Shown in pieces: positions 28,868-36,205 of a DNA stretch of 41,358 bases; within the stretch, counting starts at the first letter, position 1; every line of letters starts with the position of its first letter. The translations under genes were made by a program, and so were the position numbers. The notes beneath the pieces are model-generated. The model saw only the letters and a program-made list of their open reading frames with translations, had not been told where the DNA came from and made no database searches. The stretch comes from a virus: the IMG/VR virus record IMGVR_UViG_3300031566_000130, positions 1 through 41,358 of that record; one strand, written 5' to 3'.

Positions 28868-29324
28868 AACTACAAATTAAATTATCAATTAAAGGCAAAT
28901 TAAAGGTAGCATTAATGCCTGACATAGTAGAGTTGTTTTCTCTATATACAGGCTTTGAACTCCATTTCTTAGCTGCATTGTTGGGTAAGTAAACATCTGG
29001 TCGCATGATTATGTGCCAAAAAACAGTATTCATTAAATCAGTCATTTGCTTAATGAGATTCAAAGAATGTTCTTCTGAATTTTCTGAATAATCTGGACTG
29101 TCCCATTCGTCGATAGTTAAAAATTTAATGCGATACTGGGTCGTATTAATTAACTCAGCACCATGTGTAAACTCTACATTAGAACTAAATTCAGGGTGTA
29201 TAATTATGTGCACCCCGTTCCAATTCAATGATTCCGATTCAGTTCTTCCTTCATTTAAGACGTGAATTGTTGCACTAGATTTTACTTTTATTAATGCATC
29301 TTTAATTAAATTGTATATTGTCAT
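28860..29324 (-). CDS. Tail-region protein, 154 aa (tail-terminator-like size)
   Basis: Begins MTIYNLIKDALIKVKSSATI. Contains 'NGVHIIIHPEFSSNVEFTHG', 'TTQYRIKFLTIDEWDSPDYS' and 'EHSLNLIKQMTDLMNTVFWH', consistent with the size and fold style of tail terminator or connector subunits. It overlaps both neighbours (4 and 8 nt), so it is translated in a coupled way. Identity uncertain. Confidence 0.5.
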   Translation of the reverse strand: MTIYNLIKDALIKVKSSATIHVLNEGRTESESLNWNGVHIIIHPEFSSNVEFTHGAELINTTQYRIKFLTIDEWDSPDYSENSEEHSLNLIKQMTDLMNTVFWHIIMRPDVYLPNNAAKKWSSKPVYRENNSTMSGINATFNLPLIDNLICSYE

Positions 29325-29818
29325 TTTTTATCAAAATTCAATACAGTTGCATAAGCATTTGCATTATTAATAACTTTTTTTATAAACTTCAATTCATCTA
29401 AGCTAAATTTAATTTTATTCAAATCGGCTTCAACGTCCAGAATTGCTTCTAACTCAGCATTATTGTACGAAGCCCTAATCTCTCCAAGTTCTTTTATTCG
29501 CTTATCTGTTCGTTCCTCTTCTTCAATTTCATCTAAAACAGATTGAATAAAATCAAAAATAGATGTAGAGTCCTCGTGATAGCCTCCAAACTCTACAATT
29601 AGTCTCCCAACTCCAAGTCTTAAATTGCAAGTGTGATACTTAGAATGTTGGGGGTTAGGATGTTGGTAATGTGTATCATCAACTATATCTACATTAAACT
29701 TTTCTCTAATAAGGTCTACGGCTTCAAAAATACAAGTGTGAGCCCCATCGTTAAATAAAATGGGCTTATTAAAAGCAAGCCTACTAAATAATATCCTTCT
29801 TTTTCCTTCAATTGTCAT
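29321..29818 (-). CDS. Hypothetical protein, 165 aa
   Basis: Begins MTIEGKRRILFSRLAFNKPI. It includes 'HYQHPNPQHSKYHTCNLRLG', a histidine-rich stretch, followed by acidic helices ('FIQSVLDEIEEEERTDKRIK', 'LEAILDVEADLNKIKFSLDE'). The histidines could bind metal. It lies between the 105-aa gene and the 154-aa gene. No family is recognised. Confidence 0.5.
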   Translation of the reverse strand: MTIEGKRRILFSRLAFNKPILFNDGAHTCIFEAVDLIREKFNVDIVDDTHYQHPNPQHSKYHTCNLRLGVGRLIVEFGGYHEDSTSIFDFIQSVLDEIEEEERTDKRIKELGEIRASYNNAELEAILDVEADLNKIKFSLDELKFIKKVINNANAYATVLNFDKK

Positions 29819-29822
29819 GTTG

Positions 29823-30140
29823 CTACTTTTTATCTGATGTTAATTTTTTCAATTTTCTCAAAACCCCTAAAACTGTATGATTATATGAAAGTGGAAACAT
29901 TTCTACTATCTTAAACTCTAATTCTCCGTTGTCATTGAAACCTACCTTTATTAAGCGATCAAACAAGTAAAAATTTGTTTGCTTAATAGGACTTGATAAA
30001 TTTAATATAATTGGTCTTGTGTCATACTTTTTTTCAAGTTTTTCGATAAAAATACGAAGTTCTTTTATGTCAAAAAAATAAATTAAATCATCTTTTTTAA
30101 AAAACTCCATTGCTATTTTTTTCTTTTCTTCTTTTTTCAT
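29823..30140 (-). CDS. Hypothetical protein, 105 aa
   Basis: Begins MKKEEKKKIAMEFFKKDDLI. Lysine-rich and helical at both ends, with a short beta core 'RPIILNLSSPIKQTNFYLFD'. It immediately follows the frameshift pair and may be a tail chaperone partner or structural protein. No family is recognised. Confidence 0.5.
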   Translation of the reverse strand: MKKEEKKKIAMEFFKKDDLIYFFDIKELRIFIEKLEKKYDTRPIILNLSSPIKQTNFYLFDRLIKVGFNDNGELEFKIVEMFPLSYNHTVLGVLRKLKKLTSDKK

Positions 30141-30144
30141 ATTG

Positions 30145-30432
30145 CTACTTTTTATTTATTAAATACTCGTTAAATTTAGCTTGAACATCAGCATTTATGA
30201 TATTCATTGCTTGCGACAAATATACGTACTTATCATTAACATTCAAAGCTTCATCTATATTATTAGCGAAACCCTTTTCAATAATGTACTCAATGTCTGC
30301 CATTACTGAAAAGGGTTCTAATCTGTTTGCTGTTATTTCCTTTATTTTTGAATTATATTTTTTATCCACGCCAGTACTCGCATTATTAAGGACTTTCGCT
30401 CGTTCTTCGAGGTTTTCAAGTAATTGCTTAAA
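30145..30432 (-). CDS. Extended frame of the chaperone-like gene (probable -1 frameshift product)
   Basis: From the slippery run, the -1 frame gives 'FKQLLENLEERAKVLNNAST' then 'GVDKKYNSKIKEITANRLEP' and ends at 30145, adding about 95 residues to the first 163 of the upstream frame (about 258 aa). Without a frameshift this frame starts only from a GTG at 30369 and leaves a helical, in-frame stretch of about 21 codons untranslated. Its helical, charged composition continues unbroken across the slip site, supporting translation as a fusion. Confidence 0.6.
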   Translation of the reverse strand, partial: FKQLLENLEERAKVLNNASTGVDKKYNSKIKEITANRLEPFSVMADIEYIIEKGFANNIDEALNVNDKYVYLSQAMNIINADVQAKFNEYLINKK

Positions 30433-30920
30433 AAAAAAGCAGCAAAGGAAAGGATTTTGATGTAATTTTCTTCTAATAATTGCTCGTATCGCTCTGCGAC
30501 TTCCTTGTAATCAAACGACGGAGTAAGTAATATAGCAAGTAGATAAATAGCTAATTCCTCTCTGCTCTCAGTTTGGGCTGCTTTTGCTTCAAAAAGAATC
30601 CTTACTCCTACTTTTTCAACATCAAAATCTTTTCTAGTTGAAACAAATAAGTCTCCTTTGATTAATATTTGAGCACTTTGATTGATTAGGAAATAATCAA
30701 ACTGTTTGAGCTGTTGAACATAGTTATTGATTCGTTGTATTGTTATAAAACTTATACTTGAATTTGCAACTTCTGAATAGCTCAATCCGGACACGACACT
30801 AATATACTTCAATATAAAAAATTCGTTCTCATTTGCCTTTAAGCATTCCAAATATTGCCGACATGTTAAATTGTCGGCTGTTGGAATCTCTATGCTGTTT
30901 TTATTTATTTTTAGTCTCAT
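30342..30920 (-). CDS. Tail assembly chaperone-like protein, upstream frame (192 aa)
   Basis: Begins MRLKINKNSIEIPTADNLTC. Helical, with 'RQYLECLKANENEFFILKYI' and 'AQTESREELAIYLLAILLTP'. Codons 160-164 read GCT GCT TTT TTT TTA: nine consecutive T on the minus strand (30438-30430). Slipping back one base there joins this frame to 30145. Upstream-frame/extended-frame pairs are the hallmark of siphovirus tail chaperones (lambda G/GT). The family itself is not recognised by sequence, so the chaperone call rests on the frameshift and location. Confidence 0.6.
   Translation of the reverse strand: MRLKINKNSIEIPTADNLTCRQYLECLKANENEFFILKYISVVSGLSYSEVANSSISFITIQRINNYVQQLKQFDYFLINQSAQILIKGDLFVSTRKDFDVEKVGVRILFEAKAAQTESREELAIYLLAILLTPSFDYKEVAERYEQLLEENYIKILSFAAFFLSNYLKTSKNERKSLIMRVLAWIKNIIQK
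30429..30440 (-). promoter_or_regulatory. Slippery sequence for programmed -1 frameshift (minus strand)
   Basis: The minus strand reads GC, then nine T, then A; read in the upstream frame as (GC)T-TTT-TTT-TTA. Both P- and A-site tRNAs can re-pair after a one-base slip. It lies in the last fifth of the upstream gene. Transcriptional slippage on the same run would give the same fusion. Confidence 0.65.
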
Positions 30921-31110
30921 TTACTTGTTTTATTTTTTTTGTTATTTCATTTAACAAAATAGTTAAATTGTCTCTAGCTTCTTTTTCTGTTTCTCCATAA
31001 GCCTCGAATTGAGAGATAAAAAAACCCATTCCAGTAGATGCTTCAATTTCTATTTTCGCTTCAAAGGATTGGAATTTCCCTTTGCCGTCATTTATTATTT
31101 CTATCTTCAT
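30901..31110 (-). CDS. Small protein, 69 aa, beta-strand plus helix
   Basis: Begins MKIEIINDGKGKFQSFEAKI. Strands 'FEAKIEIEAS' and 'GMGFFISQFEAYGETEKEAR', then a basic helix 'NEITKKIKQVNETKNK'. The strand-strand-helix pattern with '..yGeT.eEA..nl' is like small HicB-type folds, but no toxin partner is seen. It overlaps the chaperone-like gene by 20 nt. Confidence 0.55.
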   Translation of the reverse strand: MKIEIINDGKGKFQSFEAKIEIEASTGMGFFISQFEAYGETEKEARDNLTILLNEITKKIKQVNETKNK

Positions 31111-31170
31111 TTACTTTACTTTATATTTTTTCAAAAACTTTTTCATAGCAATTTTATTGATAATTTCCAA

Positions 31171-31311
31171 TTAATGTAAATTCTCATTACCACATTTTTT
31201 ACATTTTTCATTTATAAGATTTGTTTCCGCATCATAATAAATATCTTCTTTAATCCCACCACATTTGCATTTTCTATCTACTAATCGTAAAATCCATTTT
31301 ATAAGTTTCAT
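31171..31311 (-). CDS. Small zinc-ribbon protein, 46 aa (61 aa from the upstream ATG)
   Basis: From the ATG at 31311: MKLIKWILRLVDRKCKCGGI, then 'AETNLINEKCKKCGNENLH', so two Cys pairs, C-x-C-G and C-x2-C-G, form a zinc ribbon after a hydrophobic, basic helix. An alternative start at 31356 overlaps the preceding gene by 26 nt. Metal binding is inferred. Confidence 0.6.
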   Translation of the reverse strand: MKLIKWILRLVDRKCKCGGIKEDIYYDAETNLINEKCKKCGNENLH

Positions 31312-31330
31312 GATAACATATTTTATGTTT

Positions 31331-31528
31331 TTAAAAATTATTTTCGATAAACTCATACTTTTCTTTTAATGCATTAATCAATTCAGGAACTTCATAAGTC
31401 ATTAAATTAAAGAACTCATGTTGTAATGCATGATAATACAAGTGACCATGGTTGTAATTGTTTATAAAGTCGTAAACTTCTAATCTTGACTTGCATTTAT
31501 CTAGCTCTTTAAAAAATTTATCTTTCAT
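31331..31528 (-). CDS. Hypothetical protein, 65 aa
   Basis: Begins MKDKFFKELDKCKSRLEVYD. Helical and aromatic, with 'NYNHGHLYYHALQHEFFNLM', a histidine-rich middle, then 'YEVPELINALKEKYEFIENN'. One of a run of small accessory genes after the terminase. Function unknown. Confidence 0.55.
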   Translation of the reverse strand: MKDKFFKELDKCKSRLEVYDFINNYNHGHLYYHALQHEFFNLMTYEVPELINALKEKYEFIENNF

Positions 31529-31545
31529 AATACTTATTTTCTTTA

Positions 31546-31899
31546 TTAATGTTTACCTCTATCGTAATTTTCGGGAACTAAATAATTGCATCCGCTACAA
31601 TAATGATTTCCTTTTGCTTCCCAATAAGTGCCTCCGAGATTACTATCAAATAATTCACCGCAATTATTACATCTTTCAATATTTGATGGTAATATTCTTA
31701 AATGTTCCTGTAAATACCATATAACGGTGTAAGCTTTTTTTTCTGTCAATTTAGGGGTGTCATGTTTAGATGTTTGAATTCCATCTACATTTTTACCTTG
31801 TAGGAATTGATAAAACTCTTTTATCCAGTCTTCTGTATTCCATTCTTTTCTATTTTCGTCTGATAAATGATTTTCATCTTTAAAATTTATTTTATCCAT
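31546..31899 (-). CDS. Zinc-ribbon-containing protein, 117 aa
   Basis: Begins MDKINFKDENHLSDENRKEW. The helical N-terminal part is followed by 'IERCNNCGELFDSNLGGTYW' and 'GNHYCSGCNYLV', two C-x2-C pairs about 23 residues apart, as in treble-clef or zinc-ribbon proteins. Probably a nucleic-acid- or protein-binding accessory protein. No named family. Confidence 0.6.
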   Translation of the reverse strand: MDKINFKDENHLSDENRKEWNTEDWIKEFYQFLQGKNVDGIQTSKHDTPKLTEKKAYTVIWYLQEHLRILPSNIERCNNCGELFDSNLGGTYWEAKGNHYCSGCNYLVPENYDRGKH

Positions 31900-31938
31900 G
31901 ATTTTGATTTAAAATTCATCTTTCATAATACTTATTTT

Positions 31939-32139
31939 TTACAAATTTACATTAAGCACACAAGCATGAATGCCTGCACCTGAGTCTGTATCTGGTGATA
32001 TTTTTGTATTAATAATCTCCATTTTAGCTGTTAAATTACTCAAGTCTGAACTAACAATAACTACTTGAATATTTTTATTTTCAAATTTATTAAGCTCTGT
32101 GATTAATTCTCCTACTGTATAAATCCTTTTATTTTCCAT
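31939..32139 (-). CDS. Hypothetical protein, 66 aa
   Basis: Begins MENKRIYTVGELITELNKFE. The pattern 'NKNIQVVIVSSDLSNLTAKM' and 'DTDSGAGIHACVLNVNL' looks like a compact alpha/beta fold, as in small 'yTV.eLi..L.k' phage proteins. It starts 6 nt after the zinc-ribbon gene at 32146. Confidence 0.55.
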   Translation of the reverse strand: MENKRIYTVGELITELNKFENKNIQVVIVSSDLSNLTAKMEIINTKISPDTDSGAGIHACVLNVNL

Positions 32140-32145
32140 ATTACT

Positions 32146-32355
32146 TTATTTTTTATATTTTTTACAAAGTCTTCCGTCTTGTTTTTCATATCTTTTCTCA
32201 ATAACTATACTAAGAGAAAGACTTATAATAGATTCAATACCGCACTCTACGCACTTAGTTTTAATACAACTTTCGTTTGCATTTATTACTAGTGTATGTT
32301 CTTTACCTCCACAAAATCCGCAATACAATTCATTCATTCCTTGTTTATTTCCCAT
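32146..32355 (-). CDS. Small zinc-ribbon protein, 69 aa
   Basis: Begins MGNKQGMNELYCGFCGGKEH. C-x2-C-G-G near the start and 'TKCVECGIESIISLSLSIVI' give a four-cysteine zinc ribbon, with a lysine-rich tail (GRLCKKYKK). It is driven by the promoter at 32372-32402. Single zinc ribbons of this type are common in phages, but their targets are unknown. Confidence 0.65.
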   Translation of the reverse strand: MGNKQGMNELYCGFCGGKEHTLVINANESCIKTKCVECGIESIISLSLSIVIEKRYEKQDGRLCKKYKK

Positions 32356-32371
32356 AACGTTTATTTTTATA

Positions 32372-32402
32372 CAAATTTACGTAAATAACTATTTAGAAAC
32401 AA
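32372..32402 (-). promoter_or_regulatory. Promoter before the zinc-ribbon gene (class 2)
   Basis: On the minus strand: TTG (32402-32400), 20 nt, TAAATTTG (32379-32372). Just downstream of TTG is TTTCTAAA, and just upstream is AATTATA/TA, like the promoters at 33447-33477 and 37799-37829. Confidence 0.75.
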
Positions 32403-32433
32403 TATAAATTATTTCGTTGTTTAAATGGGAAAA

Positions 32434-32463
32434 GTTATATGCAAAATGTAAACATATATGTTA
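32434..32463 (-). repeat. Dispersed post-gene element, diverged copy
   Basis: Three or four substitutions from the consensus of the other copies, but the palindrome AACATATATGTT is intact. It lies about 14 nt after the stop of the 191-aa gene. The neighbouring GTTATGTG (32460-32467) has an inverted partner at 33093-33100. Confidence 0.85.
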
Positions 32464-32476
32464 TGTGCAACATAAA

Positions 32477-33052
32477 TCAGCACGATTCTTTACACAACCC
32501 ATTACATCCGTGTTGGCATAGTTCGCCTGTCTTGTAACAAATATCAATACCTAAATTATCTTTAATCCATGCTTTTGAATCATTGTGTAAATCGGATTCG
32601 TCATGCATTACGTATTTGCAGAAATCCCTTAAATTATTTGCCGATCTTAAATTTGATTGCTTTTCGGTCAACATCAAAACCTTATCCTGCACCTCTTCAG
32701 TACGCTGTTCGTTAACAAGCTTATCGAAAGCCTCATCCAAACATTCTTCAAATCCTGCACCGCCGTTGTAGTACCGCAATTCATATTCAATAGCATCTCC
32801 TTTGGCCTCTGCTTTTATAATCTCTTCATCTGGTTCATGCCCTGAATTTTCTAATTGATAAAGAGTTTTTGTTTTTAAATGAAAGAAAAATTCTTTGTAA
32901 AACTCTTGAGACAAACACTCTAAAGCACTATCGTAATAGTCATCTACTTCCTTGCTTCTGCTTGAAAGTATTTCTTTTGCTTTTTCTTCGCTTTCTGTCA
33001 GGCCAATACATATTTTTTCTGCCGTTCCTTTGTAATGTACTATTTCGCTCAT
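32477..33052 (-). CDS. Hypothetical cassette-like protein, 191 aa, Cys-rich C-terminus
   Basis: Begins MSEIVHYKGTAEKICIGLTE. Acidic and helical for 150 residues ('SALECLSQEFYKEFFFHLKT', 'FEECLDEAFDKLVNEQRTEE'). It ends with 'GELCQHGCNGLCKESC', a dense cysteine cluster that may bind zinc or an iron-sulfur cluster. The gene is bounded by GTTATGTG (32460-32467) and CACATAAC (33093-33100) in inverted orientation and followed by the dispersed element. Family unknown. Confidence 0.6.
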   Translation of the reverse strand: MSEIVHYKGTAEKICIGLTESEEKAKEILSSRSKEVDDYYDSALECLSQEFYKEFFFHLKTKTLYQLENSGHEPDEEIIKAEAKGDAIEYELRYYNGGAGFEECLDEAFDKLVNEQRTEEVQDKVLMLTEKQSNLRSANNLRDFCKYVMHDESDLHNDSKAWIKDNLGIDICYKTGELCQHGCNGLCKESC

Positions 33053-33092
33053 GATATAATTTGATTAAAGAATTAATAAAATAAAAAAAATA

Positions 33093-33157
33093 CACATAAC
33101 AGCGGTTTTGTAAACATTCCGCTGCGCTCCACGTTTCAAACCCGTGGTCGTTATGCA
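33093..33157 (-). repeat. Three-way-junction-like hairpin (attC-like) after the 85-aa gene
   Basis: It abuts the stop codon of the 85-aa gene. Outer pair CATAAC (33095-33100) / GTTATG (33150-33155), with two inner hairpins: AGCGG (33101-33105) / CCGCT (33119-33123), and CCACG (33129-33133) / CGTGG (33143-33147). The 65-nt length, the AAC/GTT ends and the location after a gene resemble integron attC sites. The exact attC consensus is not met. Confidence 0.6.
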
Positions 33158-33415
33158 CTATAAAATGATATTGGATACAAACGACCAAGAAAGTAACAAA
33201 TCAACACCTTTGCCGATAACTCTAATATCTGTAAAATGTCCAATTTCAGGCACTATTAAAACTTCTACATTGTCGTAAAGTCTATCATAAAAGAATTTTA
33301 CAGCATTTTTTAATTCTTGCTCTGATAAACTTCTTTCGCTTTTACAAGTTATTGTAAATAAAGTATTTTGATTGCTTTTTAAAACTACTTTTACTACATT
33401 TTTTTCATATTCCAT
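33158..33415 (-). CDS. Hypothetical protein, 85 aa
   Basis: Begins MEYEKNVVKVVLKSNQNTLF. Beta-rich start, a helix 'SEQELKNAVKFFYDRLYDNV', and a hydrophobic tail (GVDLLLSWSFVSNIIL). It has its own class-2 promoter (33447-33477) and is followed by the attC-like hairpin. Probably an accessory gene. No family is recognised. Confidence 0.55.
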   Translation of the reverse strand: MEYEKNVVKVVLKSNQNTLFTITCKSERSLSEQELKNAVKFFYDRLYDNVEVLIVPEIGHFTDIRVIGKGVDLLLSWSFVSNIIL

Positions 33416-33446
33416 TTTCTGATATTTTATAAATTAATTTATATTA

Positions 33447-33477
33447 CAAATATACTTCTTAAATTCTTTAGAATCAA
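33447..33477 (-). promoter_or_regulatory. Promoter before the 85-aa gene (class 2)
   Basis: On the minus strand: TTG (33477-33475), 20 nt, TATATTTG (33454-33447). The box is embedded in ATTTATATTGATTCTAAA, shared exactly with the promoter at 37799-37829. It lies just after the large terminase stop codon. Confidence 0.8.
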
Positions 33478-33483
33478 TATAAA

Positions 33484-34953
33484 TTACTTATAATCATAAT
33501 TCTTGCGATAATAAGAAATTGCGTAGCGGTCGCAATCTGAAATGTCTTTAAATTTATCGGCAACTTGATTGTTGCTGTAATCGCCTGTTTGCTTTAATAT
33601 TTCCCATGAATGATTTTCTCTCTCAATTCGTTCAGGGGCTGCATTCTCATCAATATAATGATTGTATAGCTTCAAAGTGTCATATCCTGTATTAACTGTA
33701 TTAGAACCGCCCTCTTTTGATTTTGCAGGAATAACCCAAAGACCAACATTTTTCAATGTTGTAATTTTGTCCGTCCTTGCATTATCTGCCAAAATCATAA
33801 CTCTATTACAATGAATTTTCATATAGTCGATTAAATCTTGGTCGCTTATGTAGCCTTTATAGATATGCAGTTTATGATAAACATTTCGAGTTGTTTTGTT
33901 TATGAAGTATTCCTTTAAAACAGTCTTACTTCCACCGTCGCACTCATCGCCAGCATTTCCACCAGCACCGCCAAAATCCAACGCCCAAATTTTGTAAAAT
34001 TCAATATTAGGCAATTCACTATAATAAGAATAATATATTTTGTTTTCTCGTTCCTTTAATTCTTCAAACGATTGCGTATATTTCCAAACAAGTCCCTCTG
34101 ACGGATTGCCCCACAGACCTAAACTGTATATATTATAATTGTTTAAATTAGTGTGTTTTAAACGTTCTATCCTATCAATGTATCTGTGGTCTATGTATCC
34201 GAATTGCGCTCCAGCTGGGTGTCCTGAGATAAAAAAATTATCTCTATACGTAGTACTGATATATGCAACCGTACCGCACTTCGATCGCTTAGAAAATGAA
34301 TATTTGCTTAGCTTAGAATATTCTTCAACTTTTTTATTCTTAGATTTTATAAAATTCGGCAAATCAATAAACTCATAAGTATCTAAGAATTTAGTTTTAA
34401 TCCAGTGATGGACTGATATCGGATTAAATGAACATATAAATTTCTTCCCTGTTAAATCTTCGCCTTTATCCTTTCCCCGAAGTGCCATCGGTACCTCTTC
34501 AAAGAATTCTAAAGTACTTCTATCTACTTCATCGTAATATATGTAATTTACCCCCTCAGACCCTTTTAATCTGTCCATGTTGTTGTTGTCCGAGCCGTCG
34601 ACATTTATATATGCATCTTTATGAAACAAGTAAACTGGCGGATTTTTCGGCAGCCTACTAGGTAACTCAAGTTCAGGAAATATTTTTACAAACGGCTTTG
34701 CAAAATTAACAAATTGTTTAGCAATTGTTTTTGTAACGTCCTTGCCAACCTCTCTGAATGCGTGAGTCGTTTTACCTTCATTAATTAACTTTAAGTCTAA
34801 ACATTGAGTAACAGCTACAGATTTACCCGACCCCCGCCCACCTTTCAGTACAATGTAAAACACTTTCGGATCTCGCATTGCCGCCTCAAGGTGGAAAAAT
34901 AAAGGATTGAATAATTCCAGAGGAACTTTTACATTATTCGTTGAAGTCGCCAT
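33484..34953 (-). CDS. terL: Terminase large subunit
   Basis: 489 aa. Walker A 'GGRGSGKS' at residues 38-45 after the adenine-binding strand. Walker B 'YIYYDEVDR' at 137-145 with the catalytic Glu. A coupling motif follows (KFICSFNPI). The C-terminal nuclease domain has 'IWALDFGGAGG' (D326), 'RVMILADNARTD' (D390) and 'DISDCDRYAISYY' (D473/D475), the three acidic positions of RNase-H-type nucleases. It is a PBSX-type (Terminase_3) ATPase/nuclease motor. It overlaps the small subunit gene by 20 nt. Packaging by headful is inferred. Confidence 0.93.
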   Translation of the reverse strand: MATSTNNVKVPLELFNPLFFHLEAAMRDPKVFYIVLKGGRGSGKSVAVTQCLDLKLINEGKTTHAFREVGKDVTKTIAKQFVNFAKPFVKIFPELELPSRLPKNPPVYLFHKDAYINVDGSDNNNMDRLKGSEGVNYIYYDEVDRSTLEFFEEVPMALRGKDKGEDLTGKKFICSFNPISVHHWIKTKFLDTYEFIDLPNFIKSKNKKVEEYSKLSKYSFSKRSKCGTVAYISTTYRDNFFISGHPAGAQFGYIDHRYIDRIERLKHTNLNNYNIYSLGLWGNPSEGLVWKYTQSFEELKERENKIYYSYYSELPNIEFYKIWALDFGGAGGNAGDECDGGSKTVLKEYFINKTTRNVYHKLHIYKGYISDQDLIDYMKIHCNRVMILADNARTDKITTLKNVGLWVIPAKSKEGGSNTVNTGYDTLKLYNHYIDENAAPERIERENHSWEILKQTGDYSNNQVADKFKDISDCDRYAISYYRKNYDYK

Positions 34954-35299
34954 AATCTAGTTTTACCTCGTTTTTCGTTTCAACTTTTCCAGATAAATCT
35001 AAATAACTTTGAGAAAGTTTTTTTCTTTCGTCTTCTGTTCCGATTAGCTTGTATAAAGCTATCAAACTGCCTCCTCTGTCTTCTTCTAGTTTCTTTCTTA
35101 GTTCTACTTTCTTGTTTATCCTGTTTGCTTCTAAAAGCTCTTTTAAGGCGTCATATTCGTTGGAACCTATTGGAAAATTATCATAAAAATAATTCTTAGA
35201 CACTGGTATAAAGGCGATAATGTCTTCAATAAAATACAAATTATTTTTCTTAATCGCTTCAATTGCTTGTTTATAAATAAGTTCTCTATCGTATGCCAT
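34934..35299 (-). CDS. terS: Terminase small subunit
   Basis: 121 aa immediately before and overlapping terL. The N-terminal helix-turn-helix-like region 'AIEAIKKNNLYFIEDIIAFI' and 'VSKNYFYDNFPIGSNEYDAL' resembles DNA-recognition domains of small terminases. The middle is a coiled coil ('LLEANRINKKVELRKKLEED'), and 'ALYKLIGTEDERKKL' plus a short acidic tail follow. It binds packaging sites on the concatemer and regulates the large subunit. Confidence 0.85.
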   Translation of the reverse strand: MAYDRELIYKQAIEAIKKNNLYFIEDIIAFIPVSKNYFYDNFPIGSNEYDALKELLEANRINKKVELRKKLEEDRGGSLIALYKLIGTEDERKKLSQSYLDLSGKVETKNEVKLDYGDFNE

Positions 35300-35300
35300 A

Positions 35301-35492
35301 TTAAAACCCTCCTTTTTGTTTGATTTTTTTTAAATCTTTTGAAATCATTTCAGTTTTCTTTGTATCATTACAAACTAAATGATAGCTTGTTTTATCTATT
35401 CCGATTAACTTGACCATATAAACGGAAAATTCTTTATTTGCACAAAGTAATAGAAATTTGCTATTGCCTTTGTAAAATTCGGTGTTGCTCAT
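35301..35492 (-). CDS. Small protein, 63 aa
   Basis: Begins MSNTEFYKGNSKFLLLCANK. A beta-rich core with 'FSVYMVKLIGIDKTSYHLVC' and a lysine-rich end (DLKKIKQKGGF). It is 1 nt from the small terminase gene and 11 nt from the methylase. Coupled expression is likely. No family is recognised. Confidence 0.55.
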   Translation of the reverse strand: MSNTEFYKGNSKFLLLCANKEFSVYMVKLIGIDKTSYHLVCNDTKKTEMISKDLKKIKQKGGF

Positions 35493-35503
35493 AAATTATT
35501 TAT

Positions 35504-36205
35504 TTATTTAAAATTAAGTGAATCAAATAAACTTGGGCTTGAAATATCATTTTGTTTGTAAATATCCATTGCCACTTCAAAAATAGTTTTCCCGGCTTCA
35601 TAATCAACTAAATTTCGAGCTATTTTATTAAGTCTTTGCTTTCCTTTATATTTAGTGAAATCGTAATCGTGAAATGTAGATAACTTCTTTATTTCATCAC
35701 TAGCGCTACCTATAATTCCTTTGCCTTCTTTTCTTTCGTTTATATTTGTAGGCAAATTAAAATTAGTCCAATATAAATGGCGACCTCTTTTCTTAGCCGT
35801 GATTAATGGCTCGTAATAAGGTATTACGTTTTCAACAACATATTTACCTTTAAAATAATTTTCAAGAAAAATAATTTCTTCGTATAATTGCATATCCGGA
35901 AACACTGGTTTAGTTGCTTTTTCTCCATTTTTACAACCCCAGAATCTCGCTCGGCTGTGTGTTGGACATGGTGGACTTGTCCATATAAAATCATATCTAT
36001 TATAATTGTCTTGTAAATATTGGTGAGCATCGGCAATAATTACAGTATCCTTAGGAAAACGCTCTTTATACAATTCTGCTAAAAATGGATCTAATTCTAC
36101 GGCTGTAACATTTATTTTAATACCTGATGACTCCGCCACCTGGTCCCATTTGTACCTATTACCTCCTAAGCAAGCGTATAGATTTAATATATTGTATTCT
36201 TTCAT
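35504..36205 (-). CDS. DNA (cytosine-5) methyltransferase
   Basis: 233 aa. Motif I 'ILNLYACLGGNRY' (6-18), motif II 'AVELDP' (35-40), motif IV 'WTSPPCPTHSR' (75-85) with catalytic Cys80, and motif VI 'VVENV' (123-127). 'KRGRHLYWTNF' matches the region ahead of motif VIII. The protein is shorter than most and has almost no separate target-recognition domain. It would methylate cytosine C5 and probably protects phage DNA from restriction. No cognate restriction enzyme is present. Its start codon overlaps the end of the frame-broken gene before it. Confidence 0.88.
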   Translation of the reverse strand: MKEYNILNLYACLGGNRYKWDQVAESSGIKINVTAVELDPFLAELYKERFPKDTVIIADAHQYLQDNYNRYDFIWTSPPCPTHSRARFWGCKNGEKATKPVFPDMQLYEEIIFLENYFKGKYVVENVIPYYEPLITAKKRGRHLYWTNFNLPTNINERKEGKGIIGSASDEIKKLSTFHDYDFTKYKGKQRLNKIARNLVDYEAGKTIFEVAMDIYKQNDISSPSLFDSLNFK

